NCBI RefSeq assembly: GCF_964340395.1
Contig: NC_135552.1
Location: 5,825,994-5,889,993 of the forward strand
DNA: 64,000 nucleotides
From: Glandiceps talaboti
Taxonomy: Eukaryota; Hemichordata; Enteropneusta; Spengelidae
Reading direction: 5' to 3'
The position numbers were made by a program, and so were the translations under genes. Each line of letters opens with the position of its first letter. Positions within the stretch are counted from its first letter, which is position 1. Below are positions 1 through 11,432 of this stretch, piece by piece. Below the pieces are notes generated by a model. That model saw only the letters and a list, made by a program, of their open reading frames with translations, had not been told where the DNA came from and did not search any database.

Positions 1-410
1 CCTCTATAAAAAAGACAAATACAAAACACAAACACAAACACCAAACTAACAAAATGCATATAAAACACATTACAAGGCAAATATATTAAATCACTCTTGC
101 CAGGTGGACTTGAGATGATAATATTTAAAATTGTATTTTATAGATAAATTAAGGTCAATATTCGAAACAATATTCGAATTTTAAGTATATATGCCTCATG
201 CATTCTGACAAGATGTATCATAATTCATATGTAAAATGTCTCCAATTTTCAATTCTCGAAAGTAATATATATATCAAAAGAAATAAACATCAGTGGTAAG
301 ATCAAATGTACATTAGGAAGCAGAGATAATAAGGCTTATATATATATACATTTATTGGTACTCAAAAGAACTTGATGATGTGATTAACCCGCATGTTGTT
401 TTGAACTTAC

Positions 411-1298
411 CAACAATTTCATTAGCCTTCTCAGCAACATAGATGCCATTTCCAGCACATTGACGCATGACTTTGATGAGATTCTCCGACATATTCCAAT
501 CAACAGATATTGTAAAATCACTGACGATCTTCATTTCATCTTTGGTGGCACGTCGAAGTTTGATATTTGGACTAAAATATATTAAGTGAAATGAGGTTGC
601 AAATAAAACCAAGTAATCTGGTATATTAATAGAGCATTTTTAAAGGAAAGTCAAGTCAGGATTAATTTTGCCTAGCCTTTAGGCCACGTGTACTTCTACC
701 GATTACTGCTACGACTATCAGCTGACTCACGATTCCTATGGTAAAAGAGCACAATAGGAAACAGTGAGAATCAACAGGCTTGGTATAAACTGATATGTAA
801 ATAAACTGATAAACAAATGGAAGCACCCTTATTTCTTTCTATAGCTATCTATTGAGATATATAGCTAACTCCCTTTGTTTATAACTGTATTAGAAGGCAG
901 GGTTGAAACTGCAAACACAGTTAACATATTGTCTAATTCCTGTGATAATGTGCATCGCTTCCGTCAATGATAAACTACTGAATAAGTTAGGTACGGAAAG
1001 ATCTTCAAATCGGGTGAGTATCAATAAATACAATAACCTCGTTTAGAAAGCGGTCATTATATTGTTGTATGCATGAAACGGTCTTTGGTGTCACGTCTAC
1101 TTATGTCCTTGCTATGACCATTATCACAATATCTTAAGTGGTTAATTATATTCCTTACCTAGCAGACGCAAATGGTCTAAACTGACATGGATGTTTAGAT
1201 TTTTGCAAATGAGAAGCAAAGAATCGAAAACTTGACCCATAAAATCGCTTTGCAGCTCTAACCCCGTTATATGCTGTGTAGTTAATTATGGCTGCCAT
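411..1298 (-). CDS. GNAT N-acetyltransferase, tandem unit 1 (exons 1-2; rest lies beyond the window edge)
   Basis: Exon 1 is 1159..1298: 46 codons from ATG plus two bases, then donor GTAAGG. Exon 2 is 411..571: 161 nt, acceptor TTTTAG, donor GTAAGT. Exon 1 encodes MAAIINYTAYNGVRAAKRFY and continues with no acidic residue and many Arg, Lys, Ser and Phe, like a mitochondrial presequence. Exon 2 encodes the start of a GNAT fold (LRRATKDEMKIVSDFTISVD, then GIYVAEKANEIVG). Exon lengths and phases (2, 1) match the other units. The catalytic C-terminal exon would lie left of base 1. Exon 2 is the most diverged of the five copies but open. Family assignment is from motif resemblance; substrate unknown. 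Confidence 0.72.
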
Positions 1299-2329
1299 GT
1301 TGTGCTTTGTATAATTTGAATAGGTATGATCTTTGACCGCTTGCCCACGTCAGGTTTTGAACATGTATGTGGCATACTTTCAACAGTTGATTAACTCGAA
1401 TGGAGATTCAACAACGACGAATCCTCCAACTTTCCTGTAAAACTATCAGGCGAATATAATTCCACTAATATTTTTCTAATCAACTCTGCCCAATCGGAAA
1501 ATATAAAACCCCCGCTTAGTATTTTAAAATGTGAGCGGTATTCAAAATAGACATCAACCCAACGAATTGTGTGACTGACATAGTTTGATGAACTAAAAAT
1601 AATGTAGTAATGACAAATTGTGGTTCGTATAATCATATAATACTACTACCAAACGGATACAAATGTACATTCAATAAAACTTACCAACAACATTCTGATT
1701 TCGAACAAGCAATGAAATTCATGATTCCTCAAAACCCAACAGACTTGTAGATATTGGTACTAGTGTTGTCACCAACTACCTGTAAGTCATAATTGCTATC
1801 TCACAATATTTAATTATATAGCCATTGTAAAAGTCTAGATACCGGATTTCTTGTTTATTTACATGATTATTTATTCACTACAGCTGATCATTTCTTGAAA
1901 TGTGACGCATGCCACGGTACATAGATTTTTTCAATTCTCGCTATTTTCTCGTCAAAAATCTCTCAAATCGCACATAGACACAAATCAGACACATTTTCAG
2001 ATCTATTTTTTATTTGTTTTTTTTTTGCGTTTCGCAATAAAACAGAAAGAACAGTGTATTATATCAGTAAGAAAAAGTAAAGCCTGTATTGTTGAGAATA
2101 ATTAGTAGTCTAAGTGTCATGTTTCCAGAAGTCTCTCTTCTTATTTTTACGGCTGTACGTACTCAACGAAGGCCACGTACTAGTAAACAAACCCTTCCGA
2201 CGTTCAACAAATTGTAAATAAAAATATAGCGCCAATAGCGTTGTAGCACAACGGTACAGTTCTCAAAATTGTTCACCCACATGCTGAGCCATGCTAGGTG
2301 TAGGTGTTCATTTGCTGAATGATTATCCA
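1299..2329. other. No gene recognised
   Basis: AT-rich sequence upstream of unit 1 with only short open frames that resemble nothing I know. The first 100-200 bases left of 1500 would hold the unit 1 promoter, but no TATA or other element is convincing. Confidence 0.4.
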
Positions 2330-2800
2330 ATTGCCTATCCAACCCTGTTGTTATCTTTGCACTATATGCAATCATTTGGCTATAGCAATGGGCGTGGTCA
2401 TGTTGCTAGACATATTTGCAGACATTTTTTGAATGTTTTTTTTGTTCACTTTTCTATGAATCCCTAATGTTATCTTTGCAATATACGTGATCATATGGCT
2501 GTTGCTATGGATGTGGTCTTGTTGCCAGGTATATTTGCATACATTTTAAAAAAAATGTTTACTCATTTGTCCATTAATCCCCATTGTTATCTTTACGATA
2601 TACATGATCATTTGGTTGTTGCTATGGGCGTGGTCTTGTTGCTAGGCATATAAGCATACATTTTCTGAATGTTTGTGCACATGTCTAAGAATCCCTGTTA
2701 TCTTTGTGAAATGCACCACCGTTTGGCTGTTACTATGGGCGTGGTCATGGTTGCTAGGGATATTGGCATACATGTTTTTGAATGTTACCTACCAGATGAT
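2330..2800. repeat. Tandem repeat, about 111-119 bp period, four diverged copies
   Basis: The phrase TTTGGCTGTTGCTATGGGCG or a close variant starts near 2376, 2495, 2612 and 2723. Each is followed by TTGCTAGG, a T-rich stretch and TTATCTTTGC. Spacing is 119, 117 and 111 bases. It abuts the repeat element that follows and may belong to the same composite element. Confidence 0.8.
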
Positions 2801-2809
2801 GTTGACACA

Positions 2810-2986
2810 TGCACGCTTCAAATTCAATATAATTTGGTATACATATTGATGACAATATAGTGCAGGTGTCATATAAAGTTTGATATTAAATATAGCTTTT
2901 AGTTTTAATGAGTCATTTACATAATTAATGATTTTTACCTCCCGTAAGGGTACGGGAGGTATTAAAAGGGGAATGTATGTCTGTGT

Positions 2987-3020
<34 letters not shown>

Positions 3021-4824
3021 CTGTCTGTCTGTGTGTGTGTCTGTGTCATCATTTTCTAAACATCGACTGGCTCAATTGTAATGAAATTTGGAATATATAA
3101 TCTTTAGGGTAATGGCTAGACCTGATTAGGTTTTGAGCCAGATCTGTTAATGGTTAATTAGAAAAATTTGCATATTAATGAAATCAACTAATTATGCAAT
3201 ATCTTAAGACTGCATACTTCAATTTCAATATAATTTAGTATATTCGTTAAACATAACAACATACATTTGTCCTATGAAATTCGTTGATGTACCGTACACC
3301 GTTAATGAATAATTTGCATAATTAATTATTTTTGGTAATTAGGCTATATCTTAAGAATGCATACTTCAAATTCAACATAATTTAGAACATACGTTAACCA
3401 TAAGAAAGCACATATGTCCTATCAAGTTTGTTGATGTACCTTACAGTGTTAATGAATAACTTGCATAATTAATGATTTTCGGTAATTAGGCTATATCTTA
3501 AGAATACATACTTCAATTTCAATATAATTCAGTACACACGTTAACCTTAACAATCGCATATGGTCTGTAAAGCCTGTTGATGTACCTTTCAGTGTTAATG
3601 AATAATTTGCATAATTAATGATTCTTGGTAATTAGGCTATATCTTACGACTGCATACTTCAATTTCAATACAATTCGGTAAATACATTAACCATAACAAA
3701 TTGTGTATGTCCTATGATGTTAGTTGATGTACCTTACAGTGTTAATGAATAGTTTGCAAAATTATGATTTTCGGTAATTAAGCTATATCTTAAGACTGCA
3801 TACTTCAATTTCAATACAATTTAGTACATACGTTAACCATAACAAAACGGATATGTCCTATAAAACTTTTGATATAGCTTACAGTTTTAATGAAAAATGT
3901 GCATAATTAATGATTTTAGGTTACTAGGTTGTATCTTAAAAATGCATGCTTCAAATTTCGTATAATATGATACATATATCAACCATAATAATACGCACCT
4001 ATCCTATGAAGTTTGTTGCTACAACTTTTACCTTTAATGAGTATTTTGAATAATGAACGATATTTAGTAATTAAGCAGTATCATACACTCTTACATACAT
4101 TAACCTAAGAAAGCACGCTTGTCCAAAAACAAAGCCTGTTACCATTGTTTTTTTTTTAATTTAATGATTTATTTGCATAATTAGTGATTCCCTCACGGGA
4201 GGCATTCAGTTTAAATCTGGTAAGTAATTAGGTTATACATGAAGGTTGCAGGATTCAAGTTCCATATAATTTGCCATTTAGTACGTACATTCATGATACC
4301 AGGGTGAACATGTCTCGTAAAGCTTACTGATGTAACACTTAGTTTTAATGAGTCATTTGCATAATTAATGGTTTTCAGTAGTTAGGCTATATCTTAAGAA
4401 AGCATTCTTCAAATTCAAAATAATTTGGTAAATACACTGATGGTAACAAAGTACATAGCTTCTAACTAGGTTTGTGATGTAGTTTATAGTTTTGATGACT
4501 CATTTACATAATTAATGATTTTCTGTAATTGGGTTATATCTTCAAATGCATACTTCAAATTCAATATAAATTGGTACATACTTCAAACATAACTAATCGT
4601 ACATGTTCTGAAAAGGTGATGTAGCTTTTAGTTTTAATTACTCATTTGCATAATTAACGATTTTCAGTTATTGGGTTATATCTTACATATGCACTCTTCA
4701 AATTCAATAAAATTTCTACATACTTCAAACATAACTAATTTCACATGTTTTCAACAATCATTGTGTGTAAGAACGAATATCTAAAGACTATGTCCTTACG
4801 GAAGGCATTCAGTTTAAATCTGGT
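2810..4824 (+). repeat. Tandem-repeat-cored element with hairpin and fixed 3' end
   Basis: Units of about 100-200 bases carry TGCATAATTAATGATTTTCG, then a GGTAATTAGGCTATATCTTA-like phrase, then ACTTCAAATTCAATATAATT, repeated about ten times. A perfect hairpin (CCTCCCGTA, loop AGGG, TACGGGAGG) lies at 2938-2959 and is followed by a TCTG/TCCG microsatellite (2979-3035). The right end is CCTTACGGAAGGCATTCAGT followed by TTAAATCTGGT. A second end-like copy with CCTCACGGGAGG lies at 4192-4230. The same family recurs at 21.4, 40.6-42.5, 46.5-47.4, 50.3-51.2, 62.4 and 63.5 kb. No coding capacity was seen, so a non-autonomous element is inferred. Hairpin near one end plus tandem core and short microsatellite resembles bivalve pearl/Helitron-type elements, but class is unproven. 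Confidence 0.75.
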
Positions 4825-7190
4825 TGGTAACAGTTTACAGCAGTTAACAGCTTCGAAAAGCTAAGGTTAATGACTCGGATTAAATTTTAACTTTCCTAAT
4901 CAATGCTCCATTAACAGTTATGCATTGTTATAGCCATATTTCAACAAATTAAAACAAAATGTCAATAACGAAACTTTGTTTAGCTTTCCCAACATTGAAA
5001 AAGCTATTTCTACAACACAGGAAAGTTTCTTCCGCGTTTGTATACCACAACTGTTCGCTCCACTAAAATAGAGGTTTATGACGATGCATGTTCATGTTAG
5101 GGTCGATTGGGTCCAGATAAGCTGTCAAAGTAGTTTTATTGTAATGTAAATCATTTATATTCGGTCTAGGTGTGTGTGTGTGGGGGGGGGGGGGCAAATA
5201 AAACAACAACACCTTAGTTCTTCTTTTTGATTATTTCAATATACTGGTTGTTATGTTATAGCGAAATATTATATAACGGTGATGAAATATATAATAGCGG
5301 TTTTGGTCAATGAACGAAATATATGCACAAGCGATAACAGGAACAGGTGCATATATAGATTCCTCAGCGTTATTACGACCATCTCAGTAACAAGTCAACG
5401 AATGGTTAATGGGGAAAACATAATGAAATCGCGAAAATTGTTAAGTCTTGCCAAAAATAGTGGACACGGAAACTGATATTAACTTAAATTGACAATAAAA
5501 AATGCTCTTCCAATCTGTTATGACTGTACAGTACATATGATGGAAAGAAATCAATAACACACAGACCATTTAGAAAACACATAACTACCTGACCTAGACA
5601 CTCGCACCTGAAAAAAATATAATAAAATAAAATAAAAAATCTACGTACCACATCTATTCTAAAATTGAGTGTAAATCGGGACAACACAATTTTTATTAGA
5701 CCCAATTAGCTATTATATACATACTATATATACTAGTAATACAACTAGAAGAATATGTCAAAATGACCGTAAGGGGCGTTACATAAAAAAGTGTACAGCG
5801 TTACTAATATAACAACTTGAAAAAAAGTTAAAATGAAACAAACAAATAACACTATCAACAAAACCACACATCTGTTTAACTCATTTGTTCACATTATTTT
5901 TGGAAAACATAATGCCCAATTACGACTCACGTAAAAAACACACCAACATTAAAAATAGCTATAGAGGCAAATGAAGTGGACCATTCACAGTCACCCGCTC
6001 TCCCTTACCGTTGTAGTAATATCGTGTACAACCACAGACAAGGACGTTGTCTGTGGTGCAATGTTCACAGGTTACAGCATACTAAGGATCCGGGTCACCC
6101 GTTGTGTACCTGTACTCATTTATGTTAATTACCTTAACGATGACGCGAGTCTGACGTAAGTGTTCACTTGGTTCAGAGAAAGGTAATTGACCCCGAAGCA
6201 CGTCAAAGCAACAATACAGTACTGGATGACTTGAGTTTTACAACGTACATCACTCCGATACACCACCCATTCAAACACTATGGCAATGCAACACGCGGTG
6301 ATCTACGGTATAAACCGATTTTGAGAACAAACCCCTTCATATTTCACTTTGTAGAAAATAAATCACGAAATAACAATGAAATTTACTGTGTAGTTGCGAA
6401 GATATCATGTAGGCCTACTTGAACACACACTATAGGGGAGAGTTCAACCCCCCTAAGTGAGTTCAACCCAGACTTTCAAAGATTATTATTCAATGTGCGT
6501 TTGTTACGTTGGACGTCGTGCTTCTCAAGGACAAAGTAAACCCAACCTATTGACCCACTCAGAGCATATGCAATAACAAAAAAACAACAACAAAAAACCG
6601 CGAACAGCCAAAGACCGAGACCGGCGACCTTTATACACAATTGTCTCTCAGACCGTACTAGCTGTTGCTTCATCAACTCAAAAACTTTACATCAACGTTT
6701 ATGTAAAATTATATTGCCACGGCAGAAAGGCAGAAAGATTCGTCGTTAATGGCGCTCCAGTTAACCATTAAACTAAAACCTGCGACTTATTACAGGAGCT
6801 GTACACAGTGACGACTCTTTGTGTTGTTTGATATCAATCTATATGTTTACACTTTGCCCAAATAATTCTTATATTATTTGTATTATAGTGTCATCTATTT
6901 ATCTAAAGCTGATATAATTTCATAAGATATAAATTTATTGTTATTTTGCTTTATGTCAGTCAACAATACTGTACTGGTACATAGATGCATAGTACATAGA
7001 CTTCGATTAGTTGCTAGGAACTATTTCCATGGTCCACACATGAATCATTCCCTTCCAATTTGTTTTCTTGTTTGTTACCTTAACTGAGTATGTCATGCTC
7101 TTCTTTGCATTTAAGGTGAAATCAAGTTTAATTCCATTCAATCTCTCACTCTAACGAATAACCAGCTGAGATTAATTTCTGCTTGTACAA
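4825..7190. other. No gene recognised
   Basis: AT-rich sequence with a poly-G run at about 5181-5194. Open frames up to about 85 codons are present on both strands, but none has recognisable domains or clear splice signals. Confidence 0.4.
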
Positions 7191-7209
7191 ATATACTTAA
7201 TGTTCTCGT

Positions 7210-8130
7210 TATGAAACAGGGATGTAACAAAATTAGAATTGGGGCGAATGAAAAAGACCGTTTGACAATCAAGTGAACCCCACGCCGCCACCCCCACCCC
7301 CCTCCGCCTTTTCCTTTCCGTCCCGGTTTGAAGGTACAGTGAATTTCGCATTATCGTGCAGCTTTTCTGTTTGTCGATACATCCACGCAGAAACCAATAA
7401 GAAACTGAACATGCTACACGTTAAGATAACAAGATTGAATGAGTACAGTTTCTTGCTACATTTTGTCTATGTGAAATGAACTACACATGCCTCATCAAAT
7501 GAACCGTGACAGGAAAGGACATATACATATAGGGTATTTGACAACATTGGAGCACGAATATCTGTATGGAGTTGCAATGCATTTAAATGGTTTATTTAGT
7601 TTACACAAACAGCGAAATGTAGCAGAAAATGCGATCTTGCTATTGAAGTGTGGCATAGGCAGTTTCTTGTTGGTTTCTGCGTGGTTGTATCAAACAGAAA
7701 AGCAACATGGTATTTTGAAATTGACTGTACATAGCCTAGACTGAAGTCGTGAGATGATTTTCACTGTCGTCTCCCAGAAGAGACAACAGTCCAAATTTAA
7801 TATGACTTCACTCTAGGCTAGAAGATATAAGGGGTAGACAAACAGTGAATAATTTTCACCGGCTCTTCTTAAATATGCAAAACAGCAATTTATAATTTGG
7901 TACGGGCCATGGTATTCTGTGATTAGTCTGTACCATGACTAATATCTGTCAATCACACTGAACCAATTACCCCAGGATGACGTAAGTGGTTACTGAGGTC
8001 TTCCTAGGGTCAATGACTTGTTGAACGTGTGTTCACAGCAAAATTAGAACTGTGGCGACTGAAAAGGGTCGTTTAACAATATCATAAGTGAATCCCCTGC
8101 TTCTCCTTTCCTATCCGTGCCGGTTTGGAG
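7210..8130. repeat. Diverged direct duplication (about 7218-7340 and 8030-8140)
   Basis: Both segments read AAAATTAGAA, then a GGCGAnTGAAAA phrase, a GTTTgACAAT phrase and AAGTGAAnCCCC, followed by a C-rich tract and CCGGTTTG. The intervening sequence holds no gene I recognise. Confidence 0.5.
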
Positions 8131-8383
8131 GAGGTATATAGCTTTGACTGAAGTCGTGAGATCTTGACTGAAATGTTCAATGATCTTCAATAAACCTCGA
8201 CTTGAGTTCTTACAACTATACCATGTATATTTACAGACGATCTGAGCAAAACATAAAACAAAATCGATGATTCTCTCAACGAGAACCAAATTTCAAATTG
8301 CATATATATTGATAAATTTGGAATGTAAGATATAGTCCAGAGACTTGGCTATCTGGTTTTGAAATGCCGTTCACCAGAACAAC

Positions 8384-8993
8384 CTCTTTATTGTCAAGCC
8401 ATTATCAAGTCAGATAGCCAAGTATCTAGGCTATACTGTCAAGCCAGTATGTCAAGTCAGATAGCCAAGGATCTAGGCTATACTGTCAAGCCAGTTTGTC
8501 AAGTCAGATAGCCAAGTCTTTGGGCTATACTGTCAAGCCAGTATGTCAAGTCAGATAGCCAAGGCTCTAGGCTATACTGTCAAGCCAGTATGTCAAGTCA
8601 GATAGCCAAGGCTCTTGGCTATACTGTCAAGCCAGTTTGTCAAGTCAGATAGCCAAGTCTTTGGGCTATACTGTCAAGCCAGTATGTCAAGTCAGATAGC
8701 CAAGGCTCTAGGCTATACTGTCAAGCCAGTATGTCAAGTCAGATAGCCAAGGCTCTTGGCTATACTGTCAAGCCAGTTTGTCAAGTCAGATAGCCAAGTC
8801 TTTGGGCTATACTGTCAAGCCAGTATGTCAAGTCAGATAGCCAAGTCTCTGGGCTATACTGTCAAGCCAGTATGTCAAGTCAGATAGCCAAGGCTCTAGG
8901 CTATACTGTCAAGCCAGTATGTCAAGTCAGATAGCCAAGGCTCTAGGCTATACTGTCAAGCCAGTTTGTCAAGTCAGATAGCTAACCAAGTCT
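8384..8993. repeat. 47-bp minisatellite, about 12 copies
   Basis: The unit begins CTATACTGTCAAGCCAGTAT and continues GTCAAGTCAGATAGCCAAGG with CTCTAGG closing it. Successive CTATACTG starts (8431, 8478 and onward) are 47 bases apart. Variants alternate at a few sites (AGTATG/AGTTTG, GGCTCTAGG/GTCTTTGGG), and the order of variants suggests higher-order duplication of 3-unit blocks. The last unit has an extra CTAA. Confidence 0.93.
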
Positions 8994-9091
8994 CTGGGCT
9001 GACCGAGAAACTACTATGAAATCCGTAACGTATAACGGGCTAAGACATTTGCGTGAACACGCTCTAGGCAGGTACAGTCAACGAGTGAGTA

Positions 9092-9150
9092 TGCATGTAT
9101 GTATGTATGTATGTATGTATGTGTGTGTGCGTGCGTGCGTGCGTGCGTGC

Positions 9151-9198
<48 letters not shown>

Positions 9199-9238
9199 AC
9201 ATGTATGTGTGTGTGTGCGTGCATATATGTGTGTATGT
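9092..9238. repeat. Compound microsatellite (TGTA)n-(TGCG)n-(TG)n
   Basis: Tetranucleotide runs of TGTA and TGCG are followed by a TG run and an imperfect TGTATG tail. It produces long Cys/Val or His/Thr open frames on both strands that are not genes. Confidence 0.95.
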
Positions 9239-9239
9239 A

Positions 9240-10700
9240 ATGTTTAAGTATTTCCTTACATAATTTTGACATTGGGTTTTATTGAGAGGGGAAATAGAAG
9301 TTGTTTGTACCAGCAGACTGAACTTAAAAAAAAACACTATTTCCAACAAACATCACACTTATCGTATGACCAGTACCTTTCCCCCTTAAATACAAAAAGT
9401 TATAATCTATATCCCCGACATATACGATTGAAGGACATTGCAGTGAGGTAAAATTAGAAACGGATATAATTCAACAACTGAGTAAAGGGTATGACACATG
9501 TTAGTCTCCATCTTAAATTCTTGGGGTTTTATTTTTTTAATTTTTTTAATTTTTTAATTTTTTTTTAATTTTTGTGCTGGGAAGTACTCCGGCTATTTTT
9601 ATGCTGACGCACACACATAAATACATAAACACAACCTCATTTTCTACAGAAATCAATTCAGGTTTGGGACTACGTGACAGGGCTACTACACCACCATATC
9701 ACTTCGCTGTTGAACTGTCATCCAGCAGGCCTGGCAACATATTATATAGCACCTGTGGGCTCGACCCGGTCGATTGTTCGTGTCATTATGCTTATTACCA
9801 TCCAGGAATAGTATGTCGAAGAACTGCACACACTGCTAGAGCGGCCCTCCCCTTTCCTATAGATCTGAACGTATTTACCCTCTATTGGAGAAGTACTAGC
9901 AGTACGCTTCCCACTGATATCAAATACTCTCCCTCAAGTTGTTTTCCCAACAATTCCTTATTAGATAATGGCATTTTGCCTTCAAGCCGGAAAATTGGTA
10001 CGGTTACGAACAGCGTTTTGCACAGAAATCTTGGTTGCTTGCACCGTTGAGGGGGAAAGTTCACGTATTTGTTTCCTTGTTATAGATAGCACAAGACCAT
10101 CGTCGATTGCCGCTAGACATGAGTAGGGAAAAGTTCACCTGTATTTGTTACAGGCAGCTTTTATGCTTGGGACAAAGCGTTGCGCTCAATATATGCAGTA
10201 AACATCCGTCGTGTCTAAAGACGTACCTATACACACACGACAAAACACTAACCAAAAGCAGTGGAACTAACAAAGCCAAACGTAAACATTACTTTTTGTC
10301 AACACTTTTCTTTCAGATTAAACTACAATTGTCCATATATATAACAAAAGGAACCAAAAATATTTTGTCATCATGGCACACGTGACTTGGCACGACTCCC
10401 ATGTTAATCAGGTAGTTAGAGACGTTTCTTATTGATTATAAATTTGGCATCAGGCATAAGGCTTACTTTACGTCATTGACAGTTTCAAGTAGATATGAAA
10501 GAAAAAAAAAACCACACCTTTACCATACCTTTATAAGTGGGGAAGCGTACACTGACGACTTTAAACCAATTTGGGGTGTTCTACAAACAGAGTGTAATTT
10601 GACTATTGACTACCTTGCCATTAACGAGTCATCCGTTGGATCTGCCGAAGATATACCAGCATAACTTTCTCGGTAGGCATGTTATAGTTTTTACGTTATC
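9240..10700. other. No gene recognised; one unassigned open frame
   Basis: An uninterrupted frame of 158 codons runs 9574..10050 on the plus strand. Its composition is Ser/Thr/Pro-rich with no motif I can name, and no splice or start context supports it. T-rich homopolymer runs lie at 9520-9570. The rest is unremarkable. Confidence 0.35.
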
Positions 10701-10710
10701 CATATTATAA

Positions 10711-10785
<75 letters not shown>
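10711..10785. repeat. (AT)n microsatellite
   Basis: A pure AT dinucleotide run flanked by AAGAAT on the left and ATTCTT on the right, so the whole tract can fold as a hairpin. A second pure AT run lies at 10966-11063. The hammerhead-like motif sits between the two. Confidence 0.97.
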
Positions 10786-10786
<1 letters not shown>

Positions 10787-10813
10787 TTATTCCTTGACAA
10801 TCACAATTTTACC

Positions 10814-10863
10814 AGTCGTCTGATGATCGCTGATGAGGAATCGTGAAACTCTGAGTAACGACT
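10814..10863 (+). ncRNA. Type I hammerhead ribozyme-like motif (probably Penelope-element derived)
   Basis: The order of parts is that of a type I hammerhead. Stem I strand AGTCGT (10814-10819) is followed by core CTGATGA (10820-10826), a stem II region (10827-10844) and GAAA (10845-10848). A tiny stem III pairs ACT (10848-10850, including the last core A) with AGT (10854-10856) over loop CTG. The cleavage base is A10857, and stem I strand ACGACT (10858-10863) pairs with AGTCGT over six bases. Stem II is weak, with only two obvious pairs (CG/CG), so activity is doubtful. A related motif with compensating stem changes lies at 59863. Confidence 0.55.
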
Positions 10864-10962
10864 TGTAACATCCTTATTCTTTTGAATTAAGTCTATAATG
10901 CTCTGCTACTAATATTGCATCGAGCCATGTTCTCTCCAGTGAGACATTTATACTTAAATGAG

Positions 10963-11066
<104 letters not shown>

Positions 11067-11165
11067 TGTATGTATTACGTTATTATGTTTATTTAGATTT
11101 GGTAATATCGATATAATCTCGTGTCTCATTATAATTACATTCTCCACATATATTTTTTTGCAGAT

Positions 11166-11432
11166 ATGGCTACTCGAGACGGGAAGTCATTTTTTGATGA
11201 CAGAGATCTAGTATTGAAGATTTTAAAAGATGGAAAAGAGAATATTCACAGAAGAGATAAACAGAAACAGTCTGACAACAATGTTGCAAATGAAGATGCT
11301 ACGGCAGTTATTCAGTCCGTGGTCTCCTCTTGGATTGAAATATTTGCTAAGTATAACTTGACTGCTGAAGACTTTCCGAAGAAAACCAAAATGTATAGAG
11401 AAATTTTGAGAAGATACGCAGGGGATGAGGAG
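11166..11432 (+). CDS. Deiodinase-like gene, coding exon 1 (residues 1-89)
   Basis: Starts at ATG in context GATATGG, right after TTTTTTTGCAG (ending at 11163), and ends GAGGAG before donor GTACGT. The segment is hydrophilic ([20 protein letters not shown] near the start). It resembles no membrane anchor. An alternative is that the reading frame continues from an upstream exon. Confidence 0.75.

Noticed and set aside
8384-8993. CRISPR-like array appearance of the 47-bp repeat
   Set aside because: The units are contiguous with no unique spacers, and the genome is eukaryotic.
9574-10050. 158-codon open frame
   Set aside because: No domain, splice signal or recognisable composition. It was left as an unassigned frame, not a gene.
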